The notes: generated from the sequence alone by a model not told the origin. Positions 49,976 to 61,495 are shown, counted from the stretch's first letter. The stretch is DNA of 64,000 nt from Adiantum capillus-veneris (GCA_014529385.2 CM043959.1:2564358-2628357); one strand, 5' to 3'. Numbers and translations: made by a program.

Positions 49976-51168
49976 TGTCACGTGACACATCCAACTCTAT
50001 GTGTCCGTGGACAAGCTACAGCATGGTCAGGGTTCAGTTCAGTCAAGTCAGTCTAGATTTAGAAGTGATCTCGCACTTTTGTGAGTCTATTCGTAGACCG
50101 TGCATGCCCAGTCACTTAGTGTAGATGCATATCCTCTGGTTGCACACAGCATGATCATCGGAATTCCCATCAGAATCCATTAGAATCAGTTAGGGGAATT
50201 TTCCAGTGCATTTAGCCTATTTTTTCTATTTTTGGTATTTTTCACTTATTATTTTTAAGTGACTTTTCAACAAAAGTAGGTAGGGCAATTTTGCTAAGAA
50301 AATATATAAGCAAACCCAAGTTAGCACTTTCTGGCAGAAGAAGCAGCAGGAGCTCCCCGCTCAACAGGCATCTTCTCAGCAAGAACCCGCTGTACCCTCA
50401 GCACCCGCAAGCCTTGGCGACCTCACCTCCCCAAGCCTAGCGTTTTCAGTTTTGCCATCGCAAGCCCCCACCATTGTTTGGCGTTTTCAGCATTTCTTGA
50501 CCGCAGCAGATACCTACACCCTAGCGTTTTTGACATCATTGGCCTCTCCACCAAGCTGGCGTTTTCAGCTATGCATGCATCGCCATCACCCCCAGGACCT
50601 CAGCGTTTTCACTAACGCTATCAGGCAGCCCAGCGTTTTTGGTTTTCAGCCCTTGATGCAGCAGATGAGCAGCGATTTCAGCAGTTAAGATTTGCAGCAG
50701 ATTTAGCCCTAGTTGGTTGTAGAAGACCCCCATTTTCAACCCTAGAAAACGCAGCCAAAACAGTCATTTTCAGCCACCGAAACAGCCCCGAAATTCAGCA
50801 GTTAGAAGACCACAAATCTCAGCCCTAAAGTCGTCGTTGTCGTCACTGGCATAGTCTTAGGTTGCATCAGTTCATTGCATCATCATTGTACCACTTTGTG
50901 CAATCAAAAGTAGACCACTCTCGTCGACGAGAGTGGGGCCTTCGGAGGAGGGTTTTACAACGTCTCTGGTGTCGTATCTCTCTTCTCTCACTATCTCTTT
51001 GTCTCATACACTTGCACGCACAGTGTCCATTCACTTTGTTTGTGATCATAGCATTCTCTCATTAAGAACGGAAGGCTCTCCCTTCCATAAGAACAAAAGG
51101 AACCTTGAGCATAGTTCAGAGCACTCATCTTGAGCAAAGCGCAAACAATCATTCCGCTACATTTAACA
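49976..51168 (+). repeat. 5' LTR of the LARD-like element
   Basis: Begins with the 12-bp palindrome TGTCACGTGACA, which contains a CACGTG G-box, and ends TTTAACA. A TATA box TATATAA is at about 50,303-50,309. A block rich in GCGTTTTCAG-like motifs (at least six between 50,439 and 50,640) follows. The inverted copy at 61,496-62,710 covers the whole length. Confidence 0.88.
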
Positions 51169-51169
51169 T

Positions 51170-51181
51170 TGGTATCAGAGC
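51170..51181 (+). other. Primer binding site, initiator-Met tRNA
   Basis: TGGTATCAGAGC one base after the LTR end. Confidence 0.9.
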
Positions 51182-51603
51182 TTTGGCAGTGTTCTGTATC
51201 ACTCAAGGAAAGAATCACAAGAATTTTTTTTTGCTTGTTGCAGTCGCACGAACCCAAGTTCGCTTGGGCGTGTCGATTCCTAATCGTGTTTTTGAAGAGT
51301 GACAGGAATCCCAAGAAAGAAGGGCTTGTTCAGCCTCCCTTGTGTCTCTTTTCACTCATTGAGAGTGGATTGTGCACTTAGCGGCCGGCCAATCGACGTG
51401 AGGTGGGAAAAAGCAACCTTGGTGTGAGCGCAAGGCCGCCAAGGGGTGCGCCCACAGAAAGGAGAAGAACTCGGGTGAAGAGAAGATCCTTCTCAAACAC
51501 GGTTTGCAAGCGAAAGAAAACCTCAAGAACCCAAGACCCCCAAGAACCCAAGTTCCTCGTGAACTTAAGAACCCAAGAATCCACAAGAACCCACAACTTT
51601 AGA

Positions 51604-53167
51604 ATGGTCATCACTCGAAGCGGAATGGATACTTCGCTTGGAGGTGATGAGCATGAGAGGCGAAGAAGAATTTTCCCCACCAGGAGGTTTTTTTGACCCT
51701 TCCCTATCTACGTTAACGATTGCACTAATTCCAATGGAGGAGTTGGAGCTGTTGTTTATGGAACAGAATTTACAACGCAAAGCAAGAAATGTCGCAAGAA
51801 TGGCAACCATAGGGCGTGAGCGTGAGCAAGCACACTTGGAAGCCAAAGAACGACAAACCAAATTGGATCGTGAATTCAAAGAAAGAAAAGTAGAAATGGA
51901 ACGCAGACAAGCAGAGAACAAAGCGATACAAGCAAAATTTTATCGCGAGACCAAAGCACGAATGCAAGAGATGTTACGACTCTTTTCTCAAGTTCAGGCA
52001 CCGATGCAAGAGATTCGGGAAAAGGAGACTCTCAGTTTCTTCTTCTCCAACACATGATACACAGGATTTGCATGATTGTGTGAAGCATGATGATGATTTG
52101 ATTGACAATGATTTGCATGATGATTTGGATGACAAAGATAAGCATGATGATTTGAATGATATTGCTAAGCATGATGATTTGGATGCCAATGACAAGCATG
52201 ATGATTTGCATGATCAAGATGTGATTTCTCACAAGCATGATGAGTTGCATGAAGATGATGTGATTGTCCACAAGGATGATGAGTTAGTTGATGCTTTTTC
52301 TAGCGAAGCTAACCTCGTTGTAGATTTGATGAATCACGAAGGAACGATCTTGACTTTCGAGTCGAGGTCCAAAGAACCCCCACAGGACGATTGGATCATT
52401 CAGGAAGAACCGATTTTGGCTCTCGAGCCTAGGTCCAAAGAACCCTCACAGGAAGTATTATGTGTTCGCACGATTGATATGCACGCATTGTACGAGTGTT
52501 TCATTCGTGATCGTTTCCTGGATTTTAGTCAACGTCTTTATGTGATCTCTTTTCCTAGGCATGACATTATATGTTGAGCACGTTTCACTCATGAATGCGC
52601 ACGGATGTATGCGGATTTTTCATGAAAAGCTGAAAAGTATGTATGTAAGGAAGTCACATTCCATGTCTCTTCCTTGGCATGACACATTCATAGAACGAGC
52701 ACATGAAAGTATGAGCACCAAGCATGGGCATTTCCATTGTGAATTGCCACAGTTGATTGCTTTAGATCAAAAGAGAAAGATTCGATCTCATTGTTTGCGT
52801 GTGTGATGAACGGTTTGACACTCCGTCTCTTTGTTCATCTACATGGCATGCACAGTCTTTGAGGAAGACAAGATTTTTTCCACTCACTTTACATGGAATG
52901 GGTATGTTCATGGTTTTGTGTTGGAAATGGTTTCAGAAATTTTTAGCCATGGAGATTCTTGAAGAAAATAGACGGACGACTCGAGACGAAGTGGTAGCAT
53001 TGAAGAAAACTGTCCTTTCGGCGTGGCCCAAAGAAGCAAGCGTTGCAGACCTTTATGAAGTTCAAGTACCGCACGACCTACACATCAGAGTGGGCCGGCA
53101 AAAAGTCTCTTCCAGGATTCCGGATGCTATTGGCGATCTCCCTCGACGCCATACAGCTCGGTACTAG
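51604..53167 (+). pseudogene. Unrecognised coiled-coil and His/Asp-repeat protein of the LARD-like element
   Basis: Reading starts at MVITRSGMDTSLGGDE (51,604), a gag-like N-terminus. At a T7 run (51,688-51,694) the frame shifts and continues FFDPSLSTLTIALIPMEELE and a strong coiled coil (REREQAHLEAKERQTKLDRE, KERKVEMERRQAENKAI). A second shift near 52,020 leads to a 169-codon frame whose first part repeats KHDDL/LHDDLDDKD-like units about six times. Then come two similar DW/PRSKEP blocks and histidine-bearing blocks (SFPRHD, SLPWHD). A last frame ends ARY at 53,167, just before the purine tract. No known domain recognised; the whole may once have been one frame. Confidence 0.55.
52068..52280 (+). 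repeat. Coding tandem repeat, His-Asp-Asp units
   Basis: GCATGATGATTTG recurs about every 27-36 bp, giving a HDDL motif each time. It is strongly acidic with regularly spaced His. Confidence 0.8.
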
Positions 53168-53179
53168 TACCTCGCTTTT

Positions 53180-53254
53180 AAAAGGAGGGGATGTCACGTG
53201 ACACATCCAACCCTGTGTCTGTGGACAAGCTACAGCATAATCAGGGTTCAGTTC
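53180..53254 (+). repeat. Polypurine tract and truncated 3' LTR of the LARD-like element
   Basis: AAAAGGAGGGGA then TGTCACGTGACACATCC at 53,192. The match to the 5' LTR ends at GGGTTCAGTTC (53,254), and chromovirus gag follows at once. Confidence 0.85.
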
Positions 53255-54387
53255 CCATGTATGGTAGTATCGGCATGCAGCAAGGTTTCCACTGCAACCA
53301 AGGCCAATTTGGGGTGCCACAGGGTCATTTTGGCATGGCTGGTTTTTTTGGACAGCAGCCAGATATCGCACCTCTGACGCAAAATGTGAATGGCCAACAC
53401 GTGCCGATCATGCCTACTACAGTGCCCATGTTGCAGACCATTCCGTATGACAACTTGGGGGCACTAGAGAAGCCGAAGGCTTACAAAGAAGGTGGTGCAG
53501 CAGTAAAGTTCAGTACCTTCAGTGGTTTCGAGGATAAGACAAAGGCCCTCACTTTCCTCCAACAGTTTGATACAGCTTATGCGGAAGGGAATATTATAGA
53601 GGCCTTGAAGGTTAGGAAAGCTGCCACTTTCTTAAAGGACAATGCGCTTACATGGTGGACGACATTGTTAATGCAAGGACAGGCACCCGCCACTTGGGTT
53701 TACTTCAAGCAAATGTTTGCATTTGCTTGGCTATCAAATGAATTTGAAGCCGATGTCCTGACAGATTGGCACCAACTTACTTCAGCTTCGTGCAAGAGCT
53801 TGCTGGAGTACAACAGGAGGTTTTGTAAAGCATTACTCTCAGTGACCTCCTACAGATTTGTGCCATTGACAGAGCAGATAGAGAAGTACTGTTGTGGGCT
53901 GCCTAAAGGGCTTCGCGATTACTGTACAAAGAACAGAGTGGCTACCCTTACTCAACTTATGGAAGTTGCGAACACTGGTCTTGCCTTGTTGAAAGGAGAG
54001 GACAGTGGATTTCCGAGCAGTGACAAAGGAGGGCAGCAAAAGAAAAATTCAGCGAAGAAGCTCTTTGTGAAAACGGCTCCTGATGCGTCACAGGGGTTAG
54101 AAAAGGCCACCAAAGACAAGGATTCAGCTGGGACTTCTGGAGCGCAGGCAAAGAAACAGAAAAGGAAGCCTTTTATGCGCAAGTCGCTCGAGGAAAAGAA
54201 AGTCCTAATGGTTGAGAACAAATGCTTCATATGCGAGCAGCGTGGTCACTTTTCTATCAATTGTTTACAAAGGAAAAGGCCAGCTGACTCAGAGGATAAA
54301 GAAGACCAGAAAGGCAAGAAGCCAAAACCCACGGCCGGTTTAGTGCCAGACATGGTGGGTGACAGGCCCAGCACAGATGCCAGTTAG
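53255..54387 (+). pseudogene. Chromovirus gag, N-terminus missing
   Basis: The frame opens in the LARD-like LTR and runs to a TAG at 54,385. A Met/Gln/Gly-rich lead is followed by the gag domain from about 53,510: KFSTFSGFEDKTKALTFLQQ, ATFLKDNALTWWTTL, EFEADVLTDWHQLTSASCKS. One zinc knuckle, CFICEQRGHFSINC, is at about 54,223-54,264, with a Lys-rich end. The next frame continues in the same register, so gag and pol were one polyprotein separated now by a single stop. Confidence 0.88.
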
Positions 54388-55902
54388 TTATGCAGGGCAT
54401 GGGGTAAAGTTAGGGATCAGACGGCACTCATCTTCTTCGATCCAGGTGCCAAAGCCAACTTTATCTCACCAGAGTTAGCTATGAAGCTGGGCATCAGAGT
54501 TGAAGAGATGGGGTACACAGCAGAGGCAGGGTTGGCATGTCCTGGCCACTCAGAGTGTGTTACTCCCATCATTGGAAAACCTCGTCTGCATATTCAGTCG
54601 TATGTGAACATTGAAGAGTTTTACATCATGCGGCTGGAAGGTTGTGACGCCTTGTTGGGGATCCCGTGGATGTTCCGAGTGCATGGAGTCTTGGATGCCT
54701 ACAACAAAAAGATCACTGTACAACATAGGGGCAAAACTCACATCTTGGATGTAAAGCTTAGAGGAGAGTCAGTCCCTATTGTATCTGCTTCTGCTATCAC
54801 TTCTGTAATAAAGAATCATCTTTCTGTGTACTTGATTTTTGCATGTGATGTCTCAGATAGTGATCAGTCAAATTTATCTGTGTTAGGTAAAGAAAGGTCA
54901 GCATTTTTGCAAAAGTTTAGTGACTGTTTTTCTGATTCATTACCGTCGCAATTGCCGCCAGAGAGACCTGAGGACCATCGGATAGATTTGGTACCAGGGT
55001 GTAGCCCACCAAATAGACCTCCCTACAGGGTTAGTGCGGCGCAACAGAAAGAGATTATGGGCGAGGTTGAGGAGTTATTAGAGAAGGGGCTGATTCAGCC
55101 TAGTTCTTCACCCTTTTGCTCCCCAGTGCTCCTAGTGCAGAAGAAGGATGGCTCATGGCGCATGTGTATTGATTACCGTGCGTTGAATAAGAATACCATC
55201 AAGAATAGGTTTCCTATCCCTAGAATTGATGATATTCTCGATCGTTTAGAGGGTGCTGCAATTTTCAGCAGGATAGACCTTAAGAGTGGGTACCATCAGA
55301 TTCGTATAAGGCTAGAGGATGTGCACAAGACTGCGTTTAGAACGACATTTGGTCTTTATGAGTTTCTAGTGATGCCGTTTGGGCTAACAAATGCTCCTGC
55401 CACGTTCAACAGAATGATGGACCGGATTTTCCGCTCGCATCAACAGTTTGTTGGAACGTTCTTCGATGACATGATAGTGTATTCGAAGAATGAAGAGGAG
55501 CATAGGCGTCACTTGACCATTGTGTTCGAAGAGCTGTGCAGTCACAGGTTACTTGTCAATCCTAAGAAAAGTGAATTCTTCCTCGAAGAGATCCACTTTC
55601 TGGGCCATATAGTCTCAAAGGATGGTGTTAGAATGGATCCCGCAAAGGTCGAAGCTATCAAGACATGGCGAGACTTGAAGACTGTGTACGATGTCAGAAG
55701 CTTCTTGGGATTGTGTTCTTACTATAGAAGGTTTATCAGAAATTTTGCAGAGATAGCATCGCCTCTTCACGCATTGCAAAAGAAAGAGGTCACTTTCAGA
55801 TGGACCCAAAAAGAGATTTCAGCCTTTAGTCAAGGAAAAGTTGACTTCAGATCCAGTTATTGTTTTGCCAGATCTCAGGAAGTCATTTGTGGTCTAGTGT
55901 GA
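54388..55902 (+). pseudogene. Chromovirus protease and reverse transcriptase
   Basis: Retropepsin loop IFFDPGAKANFIS at about 54,430, with DPG in place of the usual DSG or DTG, then LLGIPWMFRVHGVLD. RT from about 54,970 to 55,720: KDGSWRMCIDYRALNKNTIK, FSRIDLKSGYHQIRI (catalytic Asp), YEFLVMPFGLTNAPATFNRM, and FFDDMIVYSKN at 55,459 with both catalytic Asp residues present. The connection ends RSFLGLCSYYRRFI. The frame then shifts near 55,835, so the last 20 codons are out of register. The RT itself looks intact. Confidence 0.92.
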
Positions 55903-57799
55903 CGCGTGTGGCAGTAGCATCGGAGCAGTGCTAATGCAAGACAGACGGGTAGTAGCTTATGAAAGCCGAATTTTGCAAGGGCCAGAGAGGGCTATGCAAG
56001 TCTATGAGAAAGAGCTCTTGGCCGTGATTCATGCGCTTTCTAGCTGGAAGCACTACCTCTTAGGTGCTGATTTTGTTGTCCAAACAGATCATCAGACCTT
56101 GCGATACTTCTTGACACAGTCAAAGTTATCCGAAAAGCATATACGATGGGCAAACATTCTTTCCATGTTCCACTTCCAGATTATGCATGTGGAAGGCAAG
56201 AAGAATGTTGTGGCTGATGCATTATCAAGAAAGCCACAAATTTCAGCTGTGTCAATTCCTTATCATCATGAGTTAGATGACATGAAGGAACATTATACTG
56301 CTGATGAAGATTTTGCAAGGATCTTTGAACAGTTACAAGAGGGGCAACATCACGAGCACTACCTCCTCAGAGATGGTTTTATGATGATGCATGGCAGACT
56401 TTGTGTCACTAGGCCATTGCGACATAAGGTCATGGAAGAGAGTCATGTCCCACCGTATGCAGGGCATCGTGGCATTGCTGCAACAGTTAAAGCGGTAGAG
56501 ACGTTCTTCTATTGGCCTACCTTGAGGAGAGATGTGGATGCCTTTGTGTGAGCATGCATAGTTTGCCAAAAGGTCAAGTTTGACAGGCAAAAGGCGCCAG
56601 GGTTGTTACAACCACTGCCGATTCCGGATAAGCCATGGGAAAGCATTGCTATGGACTTTATCTTTGATCTTCCAAGGACGCCAACAGGGAGTGATGGTAT
56701 ATGGACCATTATCTGCAGGTTCAGCAAGCAGGCCCATTTTATCCCTGTCAGGAAGAAGATAAAATCTGATCAGATGGCACGCTTGTTCATGTACAATGTG
56801 TTTAAGTACCATGGTATGCCACAATCGATTATCAGTGATCGTGATCCTCGCATGACCAGTTTGTTCTGGAGAGGATTGTTTGAGAACATGGGTACCACGC
56901 TCAAGTTCTCGTCTTCGTTTCATCCACAAATTGATGGACAGTCAGAAGAGGCTAATTCTATTGTCTTAGATCTGCTGAAATGCTATGTGTCAGATAATAA
57001 GGGCAAGTGGGAACAGTATTTTCCTATGCTTGAGTATGCGTACAATAATACGGTGCATTCGTCTACTGGCAAAGCACCTTTTGAGATTGTTGAAGGCGGC
57101 AAAAAGGTTCCTCCCATTTTGCATACAAAGGACAAGATCTTTGAGGCAGATCGATATGTTGAAAACATGGATGAGATGTATAAGAAGATTAAAGTTGCCT
57201 TGGAGAAGACTCAGGCAAAGCAGAAAAAGGCTGCTGATCGTCACCGTTGTGAATTGCTACTATCACCTGGTGATTGGGTTCTGTTAAGGTTCGAAAAGGC
57301 AAGGTTAAAGAAAATGAAGGGCAAGGAACGGCTGTTTCCTAAGCTCAGCATGCGTTACTATGGGCCTTTTCAAGTGCTTGACAAGATCAGCGATGTGGCT
57401 TACAGGCTGAAATTGCCTGATGCATGGAAGATTCATAATGCGTTTCATGTGAGTCTTCTAAGACCCTTCCTGGGTGATGTGCCAGAAGATATGCTAGATG
57501 AGGATCAGCCAGCAGTTGAGGAACTTGATGAGATCCTGGTACCTGAGCAAGTTTTGGCACATAAGGACAGAAAAGTTAAAGGACAAGTTGCAAGACGCTA
57601 TTTGGTGAAGTTCAAGAACTATCCACCTATGGATGCAAAGTGGATGGAAGAGCATGAACTGTCAGAGTCACCAAATGTATTGCAGCTTTACCTTGAAGCC
57701 TTTGGGTTACAGCCTACTTATGCCCCAACCCAACGTGTGCAAAGGAGGGGTAATGATAGAGCTAGTACATCAAATGTACATATGAATTCAGTGCCATAG
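55835..57799 (+). pseudogene. Chromovirus RNase H, integrase and chromodomain
   Basis: RNase H: GAVLMQDRRVVAYESRIL, YEKELLAVIHALSSWKHYLL, FVVQTDHQTLRYFL, VVADALSRKP. Integrase zinc motif: AGHRGIAATVKAVETFFYW, then CIVCQKVK, with a TGA at 56,549 where Arg would fit. Core acidic residues: AMDFIFDLP, ISDRDPRMTSLFW, and GQSEEANSIV. The GPY/F-type module reads YYGPFQVLDK and AYRLKLP. A chromodomain lies at about 57,560-57,700: RRYLVKFKNYPPMDAKWMEE, which in relatives binds modified histone and directs insertion. One more stop (TAG, 55,895) sits near the start. Confidence 0.92.
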
Positions 57800-57956
57800 A
57801 TGGAAATGGCAAAAGTATGAAGGCCTCATTAAGTCATTTGTATCTATGTATGTTATGACCTTTCTTGCGGATACATGCGATGATAAAAGAGTGTTAATAG
57901 CACAAGATCATCAGTGGCGTGTATTTATGGTATGCAATCGAGGACGTTTGCGATTT

Positions 57957-57969
57957 CAAGAGGGGGGTA
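57957..57969 (+). other. Polypurine tract of the chromovirus
   Basis: CAAGAGGGGGGTA directly before TGTCACGAGG. Confidence 0.75.
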
Positions 57970-59470
57970 TGTCACGAGGACGTGGCAGTTATTAACCATG
58001 TCACAGAGATGTGGCAACTGCTAACCTTGGTTGTTGGTTTCTTTCCAATGGGGTTTATTTTATTTGTTTTGAGATCCTCTTTTTGAAGTAGCAAACGGTC
58101 GGACATTGTATGGCCAATGTGAATGGTAGATTTACCCGCAAACGGGAAGTGGTCGGCACTAGAATTCGTATGGTAAGAGGATGTCTAGGCTCAGAGCAAG
58201 ATCATATAGGTCCCCCCGTCGCACTTACCAAGTTGGTGGATACTAGGAAGTGAACTCCGTAAAGTCAAGGTGGGACTACCAACAAAAAGTATCCGACATT
58301 TGGGCCACATTGCACTTTTGGATGCGATCCCAATGAGGATAGATGGTCAGAAGACCAGTGGGAGCCCAACGGAAGCATCTCCTAAAATTTAGGAAACTGC
58401 TATTTTGGGCCATGAAATGTGTTCGTGTCATTACCTTCGGTAAGACTAGGGGAACATTTTACAACTCTGCCGCGAAGTCAACTGACGCGTCGGTTGGGAT
58501 ATTTTTAAGCGGCGAATCCGAAACGGGAAAATGCTTGAAAATGCGCCAAGTGTCGAATTTTCATGCAGTTTCCTCTTGCAGAAAATTGGGCGCTGATTTT
58601 TAAGCTGGGAGAGGCCTCATTTCAGCTTTTGTCACAGGTTAAGAGCTATGGAGTGCTTCCTTTCCCTCTCATGTACAGTGTGGTGCTAGGAGTGATGCCC
58701 TGCACACTACACATTGCTCTCTCTCTCCCCTACGTGCAGTTATGTGATGCCCCGCAAGAGGGCTCTTCATTTGACTGATGTACAGTTGTGTGGGTTCATG
58801 CTTTTGTGCTGAGGCAAGAGCCTCCTTGAGCAAGAACAGGGGTAGCTAGCTGCTGCTCCAAAGCAGGCACTGGTGAGGGTCATAACCTCACCATACAGGT
58901 GCAAAATCAGCGCTGTGTATGCGCTGTAATTTTACTGTTTTTCAGCCATACGGACGCCAGAACCTTTGGGAATCGTGCCCCACTGGCAGAGGACAGTTAG
59001 GGGACTGTTTGGGGCTGAAAACAGGGCAAAAACCAGTAAATACAGCGTGCTGAATTTACTGTTTTTGGGCAGGAATCAGAGGGTATACGTCAGTGCAAGC
59101 GAGTTCCAGCAGGGGAATTGGTTTCGCGCAAGTTTTGGGGTTGTTATGTTGCCGAAATTTGGCCAAATCAAATGGTATCTAGGTGGATACATGTGAAGGA
59201 TTCCCAGGACCTTACCTTGTAATTTACCCTCCTAAAGAATAAAGAAATACGGAAAGGGGCGCCAATTTTGGGGCCTACAGGTTGTCGGTGTTTGCTCGGA
59301 GTATTCTAGCTTCCGAGCTGTGTGTATTCAAGTGTTAATTCTCGTCGCAGGTTCTCTTTGCAAAGTGCTATGTGTGTGTGTATAAAGTAAAGAATTTCGG
59401 GTGAAAGCCAACGCCTACCGCCCTACGGGCCGGTTTCACTATGGCTAAATGTCGAACTGCTAATTGTGTG
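57970..59470 (+). repeat. 3' LTR of the chromovirus, end uncertain
   Basis: Begins TGTCACGAGGACGTGGCAG after the purine tract. A possible polyadenylation signal AATAAAG lies near 59,238. With no second copy in the window its right edge cannot be fixed; no coding sequence is seen in it. Confidence 0.6.
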
Positions 59471-60608
59471 TCGATGGCAAGGGGATTGCTACCACGACGA
59501 GGCTACTGACAATTGCTGGCAATCAAGGGGCTGAGATCGTTGGCTGTTCTGGCTGATGAGGCTGATCAACTTGGCTGAAAATGTTGAGCAACGGTTGAAA
59601 ACACTGAGCAACCTGGCTGAAAATGCTGAGGAGAATTGAGAGGAAAATGCTGGCCTTCTCCCCTTTCTGCTTCTTGTTGGAAACGTTGGCCATGGGCTGC
59701 CCTTTATACCCACCAAAGGCTGGGTCGAGCAGACAAAAGGCAGCCCCCACGATTCATTTAATCAAAAGGCTGAATTGACTTTTTAAATCATAAGGTCCTA
59801 AAGAGGTGGTTTGCGCGGCAAATTGCCTACACGATGAAATGCTATCTTGTGCAACAGAGGGTATGCAAGTGTGACTGGCCTGGACATGCACGTCCTGCTA
59901 GAGGCTGACAAAGGTGCGAGGCTAAGTCCTAAGCTACTGGATTGTGCTAGATTGTTTGCAGGAGTCTTTATATAGGTACTGGCCTAGCCTTTTGAGTGTC
60001 CCTGACCCTTGGCTTTTCAATTGTCCGACCTTTGGCTTTTCATTTATCCTACCTTTTGGATTTTCATTTATTAGACCTTTGGCTTTTCAATTTTATGATC
60101 TTTGGCTTTTCATTTATCCGATCCCTTGTCTTATAAAAAGAAGGGTGCCCCACTTTTAGGGCTGATTTGTGTTATGCGCCTCACTGTTATGGCTGACTTG
60201 TGACATACCTCTCATTGTGAAAATAGTAATTGTCCTCGATTACATCTGCAAACAAAACAACTGTAACACAACAATATATCAACTAATTAATCAATCATGT
60301 ACTTGCATCAATGGTACAAACTAGATGGCATGCATCACATGTATCTGTCTCGAATAAGTTTAGGCATAATTGTCTAGTTCAATCTCAAAATCTCACATGC
60401 TCCATATGCACTAGAATCTATCAGATTAGTCATCAAATCCAGCTCAATCTAGAATTCCACGGATGTCTTTGATGCACTATAATCAATTGAATATCTATCT
60501 AGCGATCTCATCCTCATCAGAACTTTTGATATTCTGGAGTAGCAATATTAGCCTTCACATCCAGAGCTGATAGGCCTCTGACGGATGTCTTGATGCACTT
60601 AAACCATG
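59471..60608. other. No gene recognised
   Basis: Contains repeated GGCTGAAAATGCTGAG-like phrases near 59,520-59,650 and a short minisatellite at 60,004. Otherwise nothing coding. Confidence 0.5.
60004..60125. repeat. Minisatellite of about 23 bp, five copies
   Basis: CTTTGGCTTTTCATTTATCC and variants start near 60,009, 60,031, 60,054, 60,078 and 60,101. Confidence 0.8.
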
Positions 60609-61117
60609 TGGTAAGGTGCAGCGGAATGAATGTTTGAACTTTGCTCAAGATGAGTGCTCCGAATTGTGGTCAAGGTTCCTTTTGTTCTTATGGAAGGGAG
60701 AGCCTTCCGTTCTTAATGAGAGAGTGCAGTGAATACAAACAAAGTGAATGGACACTGTGCATGAAAGTGTATGAGATTGAGAGATAGAGAGAGAAGAGAA
60801 CACGACACCAGAGACGTAAAACCCTCCTCCGAAGGCCCCACTCTCTATGGCGAGAGCGGTCTACTAATGATTGCACAAATCTCTACAATGCTTGAACTTG
60901 CCGATGATGTCGACGATGACGAGGATTACGACGAGACGGCTGAAATCTGGAAACTCTAAGGGCTGAAATCTGCAAATCTTCTATCTGTTGAGTCTGACTC
61001 TATGTCAGTGACGATGTCAATGACGACGGTAGTACGACGACGCGCTGAAAACGCAGATGCTGAAATCTGCGTTTTCCGGGTTGAAACTGTAAACCTTGCA
61101 GAAATTGACCGTGCGGC
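60609..61117 (-). repeat. Partial LTR of the LARD-like family, inverted
   Basis: Matches 61,496 to about 62,010 in the same orientation and the 3' part of the LTR at 49,976-51,168 in reverse, from GTAAGGTGCAGCGG to GACCGTGCGGCA. It is then joined to integrase sequence. Confidence 0.85.
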
Positions 61118-61280
61118 AATGTAGGAGCTTGGGAAACAACCTTTTCCTTGATCTTCATCTTCTTTAATCTTGCCTTTTCAAATCGCAAAAGGACCAATCA
61201 CCTTGTGAAACAAGAGTTCACGTTGGTGACAATTAGCAACCCTTTTTTGCTTTGCTTGAGTCTTCTCCAGTGTCAGAGAT
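61115..61280 (-). pseudogene. Integrase C-terminal scrap
   Basis: Minus strand: LEKTQAKQKRVANCHQRELL, then VLLRFEKARLKKMKIKEK. It matches the chromovirus integrase at about 57,199-57,330 (LEKTQAKQKKAADRHRCELL, VLLRFEKARLKKMKGKE). Opposite in strand to the pol scraps that follow. Confidence 0.85.
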
Positions 61281-61495
61281 TGCAACCTTTCAGGCTCTCA
61301 AGGAAAAGTTGACAACAGGACCGATATCGGGCATTGCGGCAACATAAGTTGGTTGTAAATGTGAAAAAGAGTGAGTTCTTGCCAGAGAGACTTTTTGGGA
61401 CACATCATCTTAGCGGAAGTTGTAAAGATGGACCCGGCCAAAGTTGAGACCATTTGTGATTGGTCCGATTTGAAGAATGTTCATGAAGCACGATT
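61281..61495 (+). pseudogene. Scrambled RNase H and RT scraps
   Basis: Plus strand: ATFQALKEKLTTGPISGI (start of RNase H, as at 62,860) is joined directly to LRQHKLVVNVKKSEFLPERL (end of RT), which in an intact pol comes earlier. A shifted continuation gives the VKMDPAKVETICDW and NVHEAR region. The order is therefore rearranged. Confidence 0.8.

Larger units (their letters stand above)
49976..53254 (+). mobile_element. LTR retrotransposon without pol (LARD-like)
   Basis: 5' LTR 49,976-51,168, an initiator-Met primer site at 51,170, a roughly 2-kb interior and a purine tract at 53,180-53,191. The 3' LTR begins at 53,192 but is cut after about 63 bp. The interior has no protease, RT or integrase; it codes for an unusual coiled-coil and His/Asp-repeat protein in several frames. 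Two more LTRs of the family occur inverted at 60.6-62.7 kb, so it is a repeated family that must use enzymes from elsewhere. Confidence 0.87.
53255..59470 (+). mobile_element. Chromovirus (Ty3/gypsy), 5'-truncated
   Basis: gag, protease, RT, RNase H, integrase and a C-terminal chromodomain in order on the plus strand, then a purine tract and a 3' LTR from 57,970. There is no 5' LTR; the gag starts inside an unrelated LTR. Breaks: a stop at about 54,385, a frameshift near 55,835, and stops near 55,895 and 56,549. The end of the 3' LTR is not certain. Confidence 0.88.

Noticed and set aside
57070-57290. Frames antiparallel to or overlapping the chromovirus integrase
   Set aside because: They are shadows of the pol frame, with no start context or domain.
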